A stretch of DNA of 41,155 nt, from contig NZ_JACJVR010000048.1 in assembly GCF_014212175.1 (NCBI RefSeq), positions 1 through 41,155 on the forward strand, written 5' to 3'. The translations under genes and the position numbers were made by a program. The DNA comes from Cohnella xylanilytica. GTDB taxonomy: Bacteria > Bacillota > Bacilli > Paenibacillales > Paenibacillaceae. Positions within the stretch are counted from its first letter, which is position 1; each line of letters starts with the position of its first letter. Below the pieces are notes generated by a model that saw only the letters and a program-made list of their open reading frames with translations, had not been told where the DNA came from and did no database searches. Shown in pieces: positions 32,480 to 40,109 of the stretch.

Positions 32480-32968
32480 AATGCCGAATTATTCGGCATT
32501 CACGGCGCTCTCGCCTCCGTTCAGGAGCTCCAATACCGAAAATTTCGGCATTCACGGCGCTCTTGCCCCCGTTCAGGAGCTCCAATACCGAAAATTTCGG
32601 CATTCGCGGCCTTCCCGCCCTCGTTCAGGCGCTCCAATACCGAAATATTCGGCATTCACGGCGTTCGCACCTCCGTTTAGGAGCTTCAATGCCGAAAAAT
32701 TCGGCATTCGCGGCGCTCTTGCCCCCGTTCAGGAGCTCCAATGCCGAAAATTTCGGCATTCACGGCGCTCTTGCCCCCGTTCAGGAGCTCCAATACCGAA
32801 AATTTCGGCATTCGCGGCCTTCCCGCCCTCGTTCAGGCGCTCCAATACCGAAATATTCGGCATTCACGGCGTTCGCACCTCCGTTTAGGAGCTTCAATGC
32901 CGAAAAATTCGGCATTCGCGGCGCTCTTGCCCCCGTTCAGGAGCTCCAATACCGAATTATTCGGCATT
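32480..32968. repeat. Array 1: ten 21-bp palindromes at exact 52-bp period
   Basis: Palindromes of form AAT(G/A)CCGA-N5-TCGGCATT start at 32480, 32532, 32584, 32636, 32688, 32740, 32792, 32844, 32896 and 32948. The 31-bp linkers fall into a few types (for example starting CACGGCGCTCTTGCC or GCGGCCTTCCCGCCC), and units 2-5 are repeated as units 6-9, a 208-bp higher-order duplication. Linkers repeat rather than being unique, so it is not a CRISPR. The next 31 bp on each side are degenerate linkers. All frames are open across it because the unit lacks stops, which makes false ORFs. Confidence 0.95.
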
Positions 32969-33143
32969 CACGGCGTTCGCGCCACGCCGCGCGGCTCCCA
33001 AACAATGGCGCGAACTCCTCGCGGTATCAGATCCCGTATGGCGAACAAAGGCATCCACAAGGCTCCTCAAGGAAGCCGTGGAGACTTTCTGCATTCCCCG
33101 ACTTTATCGCCGAACTGAAACTGTATGGGGAATGGCTGCTTTT

Positions 33144-33197
33144 GTAACGAAACCGTAATCCGGCTTTCATAAACGCTTCATATTCGTGGGGTATCAT
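33144..33197 (+). promoter_or_regulatory. Tandem PhoP-box-like promoter of small RNA copy 2
   Basis: GTAACG (33144), GTAATC (33155), TTCATA (33166) and TTCATA (33177) recur every 11 bp, with -10 TATCAT at 33192-33197. The spacing from the last hexamer to the -10 is identical to copy 1. The last two hexamers match TT(A/C/T)A(C/T)A fully. Confidence 0.6.
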
Positions 33198-33203
33198 ACA
33201 TTC

Positions 33204-33270
33204 ATGACCCCCCTTTTCATTCATATAACTCTCCCGGGCTTGCGGCCGATGCCGCAGGCCCCCTTTTTTT
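33204..33270 (+). ncRNA. Putative PhoP-controlled C-rich small RNA, copy 2
   Basis: Like copy 1 it spans 67 nt. The segment ATGACCCCCCTTTTCATT is identical, ATATAACT is kept, and the terminator stem (GGGCTTGCGGC / GCCGCAGGCCC) keeps pairing through a C-G to T-A exchange relative to copy 1. Flanking unique sequence differs, so conservation is confined to promoter and RNA. Its 3' half overlaps, antisense, the 3' end of the hydrolase gene (stop at 33217). A leaderless peptide starting MTPLFIHIT is the alternative. Confidence 0.6.
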
Positions 33271-34158
33271 GCTCCCGAGATGCTCTGCGAAGAACGGGAG
33301 CACGGCCGGCCAGAAGGCCGGGTCCTTCTCGGAGACGCTGTGCCCCTCCTCGTCGACGAACAGGTGCCGCGCGGCGGGAACCGCCGCGAGCACGTGCTCG
33401 AGCTCGGAAGGCGGGATGAACGAATCCTTCCGGGAATGAACGTGCAGCGCCGGAACGCGCCCGCTTCGCTCGTTGTCGGCGAGAATGCGCGCAGGATCGG
33501 CGCGCTTCAGAACCTTGCGCGAGATGCCGCTGCGCAGCAGCGTCGCCGCGCCGATCAGATTCGCCAGCGGGAACGGCGGCAGCCCCTTGCGGCGCAGCTC
33601 CGCTTCGACCATCGTGGCGAAGCGGACGGGCATCGCGTCGGTGACCAGGGCCGAGATGGGCGCTCCTTCGTCCAGCGCCAGCACGGCCCCGAAGCCGCCG
33701 ACGGAGTGGCCGAGGACGCCGATCCTCCCGGCGTCCAGATCGTTCCGCGCGCGAATCCAGCGCAGCGCGGCGAGCAGGTCGTCCCGGAACATCAGCCCGG
33801 ACGGAGCCTTGACGCGCCCGCTCTCCCCGTGACTGCGGGCGTCGTAGGTCAACACCGCGAAGCCGGCGTCGCGCAGCGGCACGGCATAGCGCAGAACGCG
33901 CGAACGGTTGGAGCCCCAGCCGTGAGCGACGACGACGACCGGCCAAGGTCCCGGCCGGCCGGCCCGCGGCCGAAGCAGCCAGCCGCGAATCCTCGATTCC
34001 CCGCTCTGCCACTCCGCCTCCTCGTACGGCTCCGGAGGCTTCGTCTCGTTCGGCTTCGGCGTCGGGCTCTGGGCCTTGACCGCCATCATCCATACTCCCG
34101 CGCCCAACAAGGCGACGACGATCGCCGCGGCGATCCCTATCCAACCTGCGACCGGCAT
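33217..34158 (-). CDS. Membrane-anchored alpha/beta hydrolase
   Basis: Start at 34158: GGGGAG lies 9 nt upstream; ATGs further upstream lack a site. The 313-residue protein has one N-terminal transmembrane helix (WIGIAAAIVVALLGAGVWMM), a Pro/Lys/Glu linker, then an alpha/beta-hydrolase fold with oxyanion-hole HGW (VVVVAHGWGSN), nucleophile elbow GHSVGG, acid Asp in HSRKDSFIPP and catalytic His in EEGHSVSEK. The fold faces outside the membrane. It resembles dienelactone-hydrolase/serine-peptidase-like esterases; substrate unknown. The C-terminal ~17 residues are encoded by the antisense of the small RNA's terminator, suggesting the original stop was lost or moved. Confidence 0.88.
   Translation of the reverse strand: MPVAGWIGIAAAIVVALLGAGVWMMAVKAQSPTPKPNETKPPEPYEEAEWQSGESRIRGWLLRPRAGRPGPWPVVVVAHGWGSNRSRVLRYAVPLRDAGFAVLTYDARSHGESGRVKAPSGLMFRDDLLAALRWIRARNDLDAGRIGVLGHSVGGFGAVLALDEGAPISALVTDAMPVRFATMVEAELRRKGLPPFPLANLIGAATLLRSGISRKVLKRADPARILADNERSGRVPALHVHSRKDSFIPPSELEHVLAAVPAARHLFVDEEGHSVSEKDPAFWPAVLPFFAEHLGSKKRGPAASAASPGELYE
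33238..33270 (+). terminator. Terminator of small RNA copy 2
   Basis: An 11-bp GC-rich stem with a 4-nt loop is followed by CCC and seven T (33264-33270). The same DNA encodes the last residues of the hydrolase on the other strand. Confidence 0.8.
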
Positions 34159-34238
34159 TCTTCCCTCTCCCCGCTGCCATGACATTAACTTCATTGTATC
34201 ATCATCGCCATGGGCCGACACCTATGCATGGGCGAACG

Positions 34239-34246
34239 CATATTGT
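34239..34246 (+). promoter_or_regulatory. Possible sporulation-type -10 (CATATTGT) of the proline-rich gene
   Basis: CATATTGT fits the CATANNNT pattern of SigE/SigK -10 elements and has an AC about 17 bp upstream; the start point would be ~38 nt before the ATG. The pattern is short and could be chance. Confidence 0.2.
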
Positions 34247-34290
34247 GCATTAACCGTACATTAGCCTATGGATCAAAGGAGGAACGAACC

Positions 34291-35151
34291 ATGCCGAGAC
34301 AACGGCCGGCTTCCGTCCGGCCGAACGCGAGACGTTCTTCGGGCGGCTCCGCCGGCTCAAAGGCGAAGATAGCGGCTCATGCCCCGAAGGCGCAACCCCA
34401 GGCCGGCTCCGCGAAGGCGAAGCTGGCGGCCCGACTCCCGAAGGCGAAGAGAGCCCCGTCGAAAATAAAGCCGGCAGTCCCCAAGGTCCGGCTTCACCAG
34501 AGCGGAGGCGAGCCGGTGCCGGTGCCGCCGGTGCGGCAAATTCCGTGGTGGGTGTTCCCGGAGAACGAACGCGCTCTGCAGCCGGGAGGAACGATAGGCG
34601 GAGGGGCGACGGGCGGAACCGCCGGCGGGAGCGCCGGCTTGCTTCCCCCCGGCCCTGGCCCTGGACCCGGACCGTCACCCGGCCCTGGACCCGGCCCCTT
34701 CCCGCCGCCGCCATTTCCGGGACCCGGCCCTGGACCCGGGCCGTTCCCGCCTCCGCCGCCGCCCCGGCCGCCCGGACCGTTCCCGCCGCCTGGACCGCCG
34801 TTCCCGTTCCCGCTTCCGTTCCCGGTTCCGTTCCCGACGCCCGTGCCGTTCCCGCCGCAGCCGACGCCCGCCTATATCGCGATCCGCGTCAACGGAGGCT
34901 TCGCGTTCCCCGGCGTGACGCAGACGACTTACGTCGGCTTCTATCCGGGAATTACGCTTCGGATCGCGCTGCAATTGTCGGGGCTGGTCGCCTTCGGCTT
35001 CGGTGGCCGGATCGCATCGGTGGCCGGAATCCGGATCGGGCCCAACATCGCCGTCCGCATCCTGTACAACGGCCGCGTCATTCCGGAGAGCCTGCTGAAT
35101 CTGCCGGCGGATCCGTTCAGCTCGATCAACCTTCTGCTCTATATCATCTAG
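34291..35151 (+). CDS. Basic, Gly/Pro-rich protein with C-terminal beta-grasp-like domain
   Basis: AAAGGAGG (34275-34282) lies 8 nt before the ATG at 34291; the frame upstream is not supported. The 286-residue protein has an Arg/Lys/Ala-rich N-terminus (~1-80: KAKIAAHAPKA, KAKLAARLPKAKRA), a Gly-rich stretch, a long Pro/Gly/Phe repeat region (~120-195, PGPGP, PFPPPP, FPFPLPFPVPFP) and a ~90-residue C-terminal domain (IAIRVNGGFAFPG, YPGITLRIALQLSG, VAGIRIGPNIAVRILYNGRV) that resembles DUF4430/SLBB-like beta-grasp folds. No signal peptide. The composition suits a spore-coat or crust protein, but this is a guess. Not recognised. Confidence 0.7.
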   Translation: MPRQRPASVRPNARRSSGGSAGSKAKIAAHAPKAQPQAGSAKAKLAARLPKAKRAPSKIKPAVPKVRLHQSGGEPVPVPPVRQIPWWVFPENERALQPGGTIGGGATGGTAGGSAGLLPPGPGPGPGPSPGPGPGPFPPPPFPGPGPGPGPFPPPPPPRPPGPFPPPGPPFPFPLPFPVPFPTPVPFPPQPTPAYIAIRVNGGFAFPGVTQTTYVGFYPGITLRIALQLSGLVAFGFGGRIASVAGIRIGPNIAVRILYNGRVIPESLLNLPADPFSSINLLLYII

Positions 35152-35168
35152 CCTCCTTGCAAACTAGC

Positions 35169-35210
35169 AACGAGCTCTTCGGCGTCCATCATGCCGAAGG
35201 GCTCGTTTTT
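35169..35210 (+). terminator. Terminator of the proline-rich gene
   Basis: A 14-bp stem (ACGAGCTCTTCGGC / GCCGAAGGGCTCGT) with a 9-nt loop is followed by T6. Confidence 0.92.
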
Positions 35211-35540
35211 TAGATCACGCAACTCGGCTTCTTCAAGGATCTCAAGCGCGCAAGGCCTGCGACGATGGGGCCGATAATCTGCCCGGAAGCGAAAAAGGCA
35301 GGCATGCCGCATAGGCGCGATGAGGGACATATCGCCGAAGAAGCGCGGTCGTCATCAGCGGAGGGGGAAAAAAGCTGACCAGCCCGATCGTAATGGCGCC
35401 TAATGCCCCGCCGCAAGCGTATATCCGCTCGGCCAGCGGTCGATGGCCTTCCCTCCGATCCACCCGTTAAATAAACCCGCGAATCCGATGCCGGACCAGA
35501 TCAACCCGGCGTAAAGAGACGTAGGGATTGTCCCCATCTA
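35210..35540 (-). pseudogene. Remnant of a YbfB/YjiJ-like MFS transporter (C-terminal part)
   Basis: Minus-strand frames together spell pieces of a membrane transporter: SLYAGLIWSGIGFAGLFNGW, GGKAIDRWPSGYTLAAG, GALGAITIGLVSFFPPPLM, ALLRRYVP-RAYAA, FFASGQIIGPIVAGLAR. They are in three frames and interrupted by stops, and the N-terminal half is missing. The order and wording match the C-terminal half of YbfB/YjiJ-type MFS permeases. Region 35541-35697 holds nothing I can identify. Confidence 0.65.
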
Positions 35541-35693
35541 TAACGGTCTGGAACTCGAAGGCTCGTTGGTGATCAGGTCCTTCCTGGATCGGACCCCCGT
35601 CCTCGGCATAGGCATCGTTTATAAAGATAAAAGCTTCTTGGGGAAGGCAACGTTATTATTGATCTCCCGTAAGGGGCGATTTTCTCGACGCGC

Positions 35694-35718
35694 AAAAGGA
35701 GGCGCCGCCGGCGCCCCC
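35694..35718 (-). terminator. Terminator of the ChvE-MmsA-MmsB operon
   Basis: GGGGGCGCC / GGCGCCTCC (minus strand, 9 bp with one G-T pair, 3-nt loop) is followed by TTTT, 30 bp after the permease stop. Confidence 0.7.
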
Positions 35719-35747
35719 TTCTTTTCCACCTGCTATTCGACTCTCTC

Positions 35748-36911
35748 TTAAGCCGACTTGTTCTTGTTGTAGATGTCGAAGCCGACCGCGAGCAGCAGCA
35801 CGAGACCTTTGATGCCCTGCTGCCAGTCGATGCCGAGGCCGATGAGCGACATCCCGTTGTTCATGACGCCCATGACGAGACCGCCGATAATCGCGCCGAG
35901 CACCGTCCCGATGCCGCCGCTCGCCGATGCGCCGCCGATGAAGCAGGCCGCGATCGCGTCGAGCTCGAAGTTCGTGCCCGCCTTCGGCGTGGCCGCGTTC
36001 AGACGAGCCGCGTAGATAAGGCCGGACAGGGCCGCGAGGGCGCCCATGTTGACGAACACCCAGAACGTGACGCGCTTCGTCTTGATGCCCGACAGCTTCG
36101 CCGCTTTCTCGTTGCCGCCGATGGCGTACGTGTGGCGGCCCATGACCGTCTTTTTCATCACGAAGGAGTAAACGACGACCAGCGCGAACAGAATGATGAG
36201 GATGAACGGAATGCCCTTATACTGAGCCAGCACGTACGTGAACACGTTGATGACCGCCACGATGCCGACCAGCTTGGCGATGAACAGCGGCAGCGGCGAC
36301 ACTTCGAAGTCGTATTTCAGCTGCGCGCGGCGGTTGCGGATCTCCTGCACGACCGTCACGAGCGACAGGACGACGCCGATCAGCACCGTCAGCGTGTGGA
36401 TGGACGAGCTGCCGTCGATGTCCGGAAGGAAGCCCGAGCTCATCTTCTGGAACAGCTTCGGGAACGGAGCGATCGATTGCCCGTTCAGCACGACCATCGT
36501 GAGGCCGCGGAACAGGAGCATGCCGGCCAGCGTCACGATGAACGCCGGTATTCGCACGTAGGCGATCCAGAAGCCCTGCCAAGCGCCGACGAGCGCGCCG
36601 ATGAGCAGCGACAGGATCAGCGCCACCCAGAACGGCATGCCGTGGTCGACCATCATGATCGCCGAGATGGCCCCGACGAACGCCGCGACCGAGCCGACCG
36701 ACAGGTCGATATGGCCGGTGATGATGACGAGAACCATGCCGATCGCGAGCACGAGAATGTAGCTGTTCTGCTGGATCAGGTTCGTCACGTTAAGAGGCTT
36801 GAGCAGAATTCCGTCGGACAGAATCTGGAACAGCAGCGTGATCACGATGAGGGCGATGATCATGCTGTACTGCCGCATATTGTTTTTGAAAAGCGATTTA
36901 AGAGCGGCCAT
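35748..36911 (-). CDS. mmsB: Multiple-monosaccharide ABC transporter permease
   Basis: AGGGGG lies 8 nt before the ATG at 36911, 5 bp after the ATPase stop; the frame upstream of this is shadow of the ATPase gene. The 387-residue protein has about ten hydrophobic helices and the RbsC/XylH/GguB-family features GHIDLSVGSVAAF (~residues 65-80), AYVRIPAFIVTLAGM, YAIGGNEKAAKLSGI and CFIGGASASGGIGTVLGA. It forms the membrane channel of a ChvE-MmsAB importer for monosaccharides such as xylose, arabinose, galactose or glucose. Confidence 0.93.
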   Translation of the reverse strand: MAALKSLFKNNMRQYSMIIALIVITLLFQILSDGILLKPLNVTNLIQQNSYILVLAIGMVLVIITGHIDLSVGSVAAFVGAISAIMMVDHGMPFWVALILSLLIGALVGAWQGFWIAYVRIPAFIVTLAGMLLFRGLTMVVLNGQSIAPFPKLFQKMSSGFLPDIDGSSSIHTLTVLIGVVLSLVTVVQEIRNRRAQLKYDFEVSPLPLFIAKLVGIVAVINVFTYVLAQYKGIPFILIILFALVVVYSFVMKKTVMGRHTYAIGGNEKAAKLSGIKTKRVTFWVFVNMGALAALSGLIYAARLNAATPKAGTNFELDAIAACFIGGASASGGIGTVLGAIIGGLVMGVMNNGMSLIGLGIDWQQGIKGLVLLLAVGFDIYNKNKSA

Positions 36912-36916
36912 CCGTA

Positions 36917-38446
36917 TTACCCCCTGCTTTTGGTCATGTATTTCATCAGCGTCTCCTGCGACGCTTCTTCGCGGCTCACTTCGCCGGTCATCCGGCCTTC
37001 GCTCATGATGTAGATCCGGTCGCACATGCCGAGAATCTCCGGAAGCTCCGAGGAGATGATAAGCACGCCCTTCCCTTCGGACGCCAGCTGGTTGATGATC
37101 GTGTAGATCTCGTACTTGGCGCCGACGTCGATGCCGCGGGTCGGTTCGTCCAGAATCAGAACGTCGGGTCCGGAGAAAATCCATTTGCTAAGCACGACCT
37201 TCTGCTGGTTGCCCCCGCTCAGATTGCCGGTGATCTGCTTGACGCTCGGCGTTTTGATGTTCATTTTTTTCCGGAACGATTCGGCTACGACGATCTCCTC
37301 GTTCTCGTTCACGACCGAGCGGCGCGACAGCTTCGGCAGGCTGGCCATCGAGATGTTGCGCTTGATGTCGTCGATGAGGACGAGCCCGTAATGCTTCCGG
37401 TCCTCCGTCACGTAGGCGATGCCGTTGTCGATCGCTTGGCTGATCGTGCGCAGGTGCAGTTCCTTGCCGTCCTTGAAAACCTGTCCCGAGATGTTCCGCC
37501 CGTAAGACCGGCCGAAGATGCTCATCGCCAGCTCCGTGCGTCCGGCGCCCATGAGGCCGGCGATGCCGACGATCTCTCCCTTGCGAATATGGAAATCGAC
37601 GTTGTCGATCACTTTGCGTTCCAGGTGCTGGGGGTGATGGACGGTCCAGTTCTTGACTTCGAAGATCGTCTCTCCGATGTTCGGCACCCGCTCCGGGTAG
37701 CGATGGGTCAAGTCCCGTCCGACCATGCCCTTGATGATGCGGTCCTCCGTCACCTCGTCCGCCTTCATGTCGAGCGTCTCGATTGTTTTCCCGTCCCGTA
37801 GAATCGTTATCGAGTCCGCCACCTTGGCGATCTCGTTCAGCTTGTGCGAGATGATAATGGAAGAGATCCCTTGCTGCTTGAAGGTTAAAATCAGGTTGAG
37901 AAGGTTCTCGCTGTCTTCCTCGTTCAGCGCCGCCGTCGGCTCGTCCAGAATGAGCAGCTTAACCTGCTTGGACAGCGCCTTGGCGATCTCGACGAGCTGC
38001 TGCTTGCCGACGCCGAGAGTGTTGATAAGCGTGCCGGGCGATTCCTTGAGCCCGACCTTGGAGAGCAGCTGCTTGGCCTTGACGTTCGTCTCGTTCCAGT
38101 CGATGACGCCTCTCGCTCCCTGCTCGTTGCCGAGGAAGATGTTCTCCGCGATCGACAGGTACGGAATGAGCGCCAGCTCCTGGTGAATAATAACGATGCC
38201 GAGCGATTCGCTGGACTTGATGTCCTTGAATTCGCAGACGTTGCCTTTGAACAAAATATCGCCTTCGTACGTGCCGTGCGGGTAAACGCCGCTCAGCACC
38301 TTCATCAGCGTCGACTTGCCGGCCCCGTTCTCGCCGCAGAGCGCGTGCACCTCGCCTTCCTTGACCTTGAGGTTGACGTTCTCGAGCGCCTTCACGCCGG
38401 GGAAGGTCTTGGTGATGCCGCGCATTTCCAATATATAATCCGCCAT
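36917..38446 (-). CDS. mmsA: Multiple-monosaccharide ABC transporter ATPase (duplicated ABC domains)
   Basis: The 509-residue protein carries two ABC domains. The first has Walker [10 protein letters not shown] (~38-46) and Walker [12 protein letters not shown], but a degenerate signature ([15 protein letters not shown]). The second has a degenerate Walker A (GLMGAGRTE) with intact signature [14 protein letters not shown] and Walker [13 protein letters not shown], the usual asymmetry of RbsA/XylG/GguA proteins. ATG at 38446 has a weak GGGTGA site, fitting lower expression than the binding protein. It energises the MmsB permease encoded 5 bp downstream. Confidence 0.95.
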   Translation of the reverse strand: MADYILEMRGITKTFPGVKALENVNLKVKEGEVHALCGENGAGKSTLMKVLSGVYPHGTYEGDILFKGNVCEFKDIKSSESLGIVIIHQELALIPYLSIAENIFLGNEQGARGVIDWNETNVKAKQLLSKVGLKESPGTLINTLGVGKQQLVEIAKALSKQVKLLILDEPTAALNEEDSENLLNLILTFKQQGISSIIISHKLNEIAKVADSITILRDGKTIETLDMKADEVTEDRIIKGMVGRDLTHRYPERVPNIGETIFEVKNWTVHHPQHLERKVIDNVDFHIRKGEIVGIAGLMGAGRTELAMSIFGRSYGRNISGQVFKDGKELHLRTISQAIDNGIAYVTEDRKHYGLVLIDDIKRNISMASLPKLSRRSVVNENEEIVVAESFRKKMNIKTPSVKQITGNLSGGNQQKVVLSKWIFSGPDVLILDEPTRGIDVGAKYEIYTIINQLASEGKGVLIISSELPEILGMCDRIYIMSEGRMTGEVSREEASQETLMKYMTKSRG

Positions 38447-38486
38447 GTTCGTTCACCCGGCCTTTCTGGATTGAGGGGATAAAACG

Positions 38487-38520
38487 GCTTCGCGACGGCC
38501 CGGGCGGGCCGCCACGAAGC
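38487..38520 (-). terminator. Intra-operon attenuating hairpin between chvE and mmsA
   Basis: GCTTCG and GGCCC arms form a ~15-bp imperfect stem on the minus strand, followed by CGTTTTATC. This position after a binding-protein gene usually lowers downstream expression and stabilises the upstream message. Confidence 0.6.
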
Positions 38521-38554
38521 TTCTTCGGCCGCTGGCTGCGGCCTTGCGATTCCC

Positions 38555-39682
38555 TTACTTCAGTTGATCTTCGGTGTAGTAGCCGCCGTCGACCAGCACT
38601 TCCTTGTAGTTGGACTTGTCGACGGATACCGGCGTCAGCAGGTAGGCCGGAACAACCTTCACGCCGTTGTCGTACGTCTTCGTGTCGTTCGTCTCGACCG
38701 GCTTGCCGTTCAGCATGTTGTCGGCCATGGACACCGCTACTTTAGCCAGCTCGCGGGTATCCTTGTACACCGTCTGCGTCTGTTCGCCGGCGATGATCGA
38801 CTTGACGGAAGCGAGCTCCGCGTCTTGACCGGTGATGATCGGCAGCGGCTTGTCGGAGGAGCCGTAGCCTACGCCCTTGAGCGAGGACAGGATGCCGATG
38901 CTGATACCGTCGTACGGGGAGAGCACCGCGTCGACGCGCTCGGTCGTGTACTTCGCGGACAGCAGGTTATCCATGCGGGATTGGGCGACGCCGCCGTCCC
39001 AGCGCAGCGTGGCGACTTGGTCGAACTTCGTCTGGCCGCTGCGGACGACCAGCTTGCCGGAATCGATGTAAGGCTGCAGTACGCTCATCGCGCCGTTAAA
39101 GAAGAAGGTCGCGTTGTTGTCGTCCGGGGAGCCGGCGAACAGCTCGATGTTGAACGGGCCCTTGCCGTCCTTGAGGCCCAGCTTCTCTTCGATGTAGGAG
39201 CCTTGCAGCACGCCGACCTTGAAGTTGTCGAACGTCGCGTAGTAATCGACGTATTCGGACTTCTTGATCAGGCGATCATAAGCGATGACCGGGATGCCCG
39301 CGTCGTGCGCCTTCTGCAGCACGTCCGTCAGGGATTCGCCGTCGATCGAGGCGACGACGAGCAGCTTCACGCCCTTCGTGATCATGTTCTCGATCTGAGA
39401 CACCTGGTTTTCGATGACGTCTTCGCCGTATTGCAGGTCGGTCTTGTAACCGAGCGCCTGGAATTGCTTCACCATGTTGTTGCCGTCGTTCACCCAGCGT
39501 TCCGACGACTTCGTCGGCATCGCGATGCCGATCGTGCCTTTGTCGCCTCCGGAGCCGTTGTCGGCGCTGGCGCTTCCGCTCGGCGCGGCCGCGTTGCCGC
39601 CTCCGCCGTTATTCGTTTTGCCGCAGGCGGCCAGGGATAGCGCGAGGATAAGCATAAGGGCAAGAATCGTAATCTTTTTCAA
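38555..39682 (-). CDS. chvE: Multiple-monosaccharide-binding lipoprotein (ChvE family)
   Basis: The start is TTG at 39682 with AGGGGAG 6 nt upstream. The 375-residue protein has a lipobox (LSLAAC, Cys20), a Gly/Asn/Ser linker, and a periplasmic-binding-protein-4 fold ([79 protein letters not shown]). These motifs are characteristic of ChvE/MmsE binding proteins for xylose, galactose, arabinose and glucose. It is the first gene of the operon, separated from mmsA by an attenuating hairpin, so it should be the most abundant product. Confidence 0.94.
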   Translation of the reverse strand: MKKITILALMLILALSLAACGKTNNGGGGNAAAPSGSASADNGSGGDKGTIGIAMPTKSSERWVNDGNNMVKQFQALGYKTDLQYGEDVIENQVSQIENMITKGVKLLVVASIDGESLTDVLQKAHDAGIPVIAYDRLIKKSEYVDYYATFDNFKVGVLQGSYIEEKLGLKDGKGPFNIELFAGSPDDNNATFFFNGAMSVLQPYIDSGKLVVRSGQTKFDQVATLRWDGGVAQSRMDNLLSAKYTTERVDAVLSPYDGISIGILSSLKGVGYGSSDKPLPIITGQDAELASVKSIIAGEQTQTVYKDTRELAKVAVSMADNMLNGKPVETNDTKTYDNGVKVVPAYLLTPVSVDKSNYKEVLVDGGYYTEDQLK

Positions 39683-39780
39683 TGTGAACTCCCCTTTCGA
39701 TGATCTGGTATGAATTTATCACGGGGCCCGGGGAACCGTCTTTCGAGGAATCGAACACTTTTTTGCGAAAAATCTACTTT

Positions 39781-39794
39781 TGTATACGGTTGCA
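39781..39794 (-). promoter_or_regulatory. CcpA cre site upstream of chvE
   Basis: Minus-strand TGCAACCGTATACA fits TGNAANCGNWWNCA at every fixed position. It overlaps a possible -10 TATACA that lies 17 bp after a weak -35 TTTAAA, so binding would block transcription (catabolite repression). It is ~100 bp before the TTG start. Confidence 0.65.
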
Positions 39795-39854
39795 AACATC
39801 CCGTTTAAAAATGCCCAGACTTAATCCCGCTCTTCAATCTCCTCCTCCCGCTAT

Positions 39855-40035
39855 GTAATCCCACCGTTCCTGCGTCTGTGGCTCGCACGTCCGGAACCCT
39901 TCAGCTAACTCTTCTCTCTCAACCTGCTGTTTCGCAATCCCACCGTTCCTGCGTCTGTGGCTCGCACGTTCGGAACCCTTCAGCTAACTCTTCTCTCTCC
40001 ACTTGCTGTTTCGTAATCCCACCGTTCCTGCGTCT
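39855..40035. repeat. 79-bp tandem repeat (about 2.3 copies)
   Basis: The unit begins (G/C)(T/C)AATCCCACCGTTCC at 39855, 39934 and 40013, each 79 bp apart; the first two are complete with few mismatches, the third stops after ~22 bp. Each unit has GTTCCTGCG and CGCA...GGAAC arms that could form a hairpin. No gene covers it. Confidence 0.9.
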
Positions 40036-40074
40036 CCCTCTAAAGCCGCAATTGGACACAATGGGAATTTTTTC

Positions 40075-40103
40075 TTGATATTATTAGATTTAACTGATAT
40101 GAT
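40075..40103 (+). promoter_or_regulatory. SigA promoter before the leader RNA and nuclease gene
   Basis: TTGATA (40075-40080) and TATGAT (40098-40103) are separated by exactly 17 bp; the region around it is AT-rich. Start point expected near 40110. Confidence 0.75.
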
Positions 40104-40109
40104 GAATGG

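Noticed and set aside
32480..32968. CRISPR array
   Set aside because: Repeat-spacer geometry (21 + 31 bp) imitates one, but spacers recur in the same order, the repeat is a full palindrome, and no cas gene is near.
32187..33147. Several overlapping reading frames across array 1 (both strands)
   Set aside because: The 52-bp unit lacks stops and is not a multiple of 3, so all frames stay open; products are just translations of the repeat, with no RBS.
34210..34290. N-terminal extension of the proline-rich protein
   Set aside because: The extension has no RBS; AAAGGAGG fits the ATG at 34291.
35748..37184. 478-residue version of the MmsB permease
   Set aside because: The extra N-terminal part lies inside the ATPase gene; RBS and family alignment support 36911.
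39855..40035. tRNA-like or attachment-site element in the 79-bp repeat
   Set aside because: GTTCGGAACCC looks faintly T-arm-like, but no cloverleaf can be drawn and no integrase is present.
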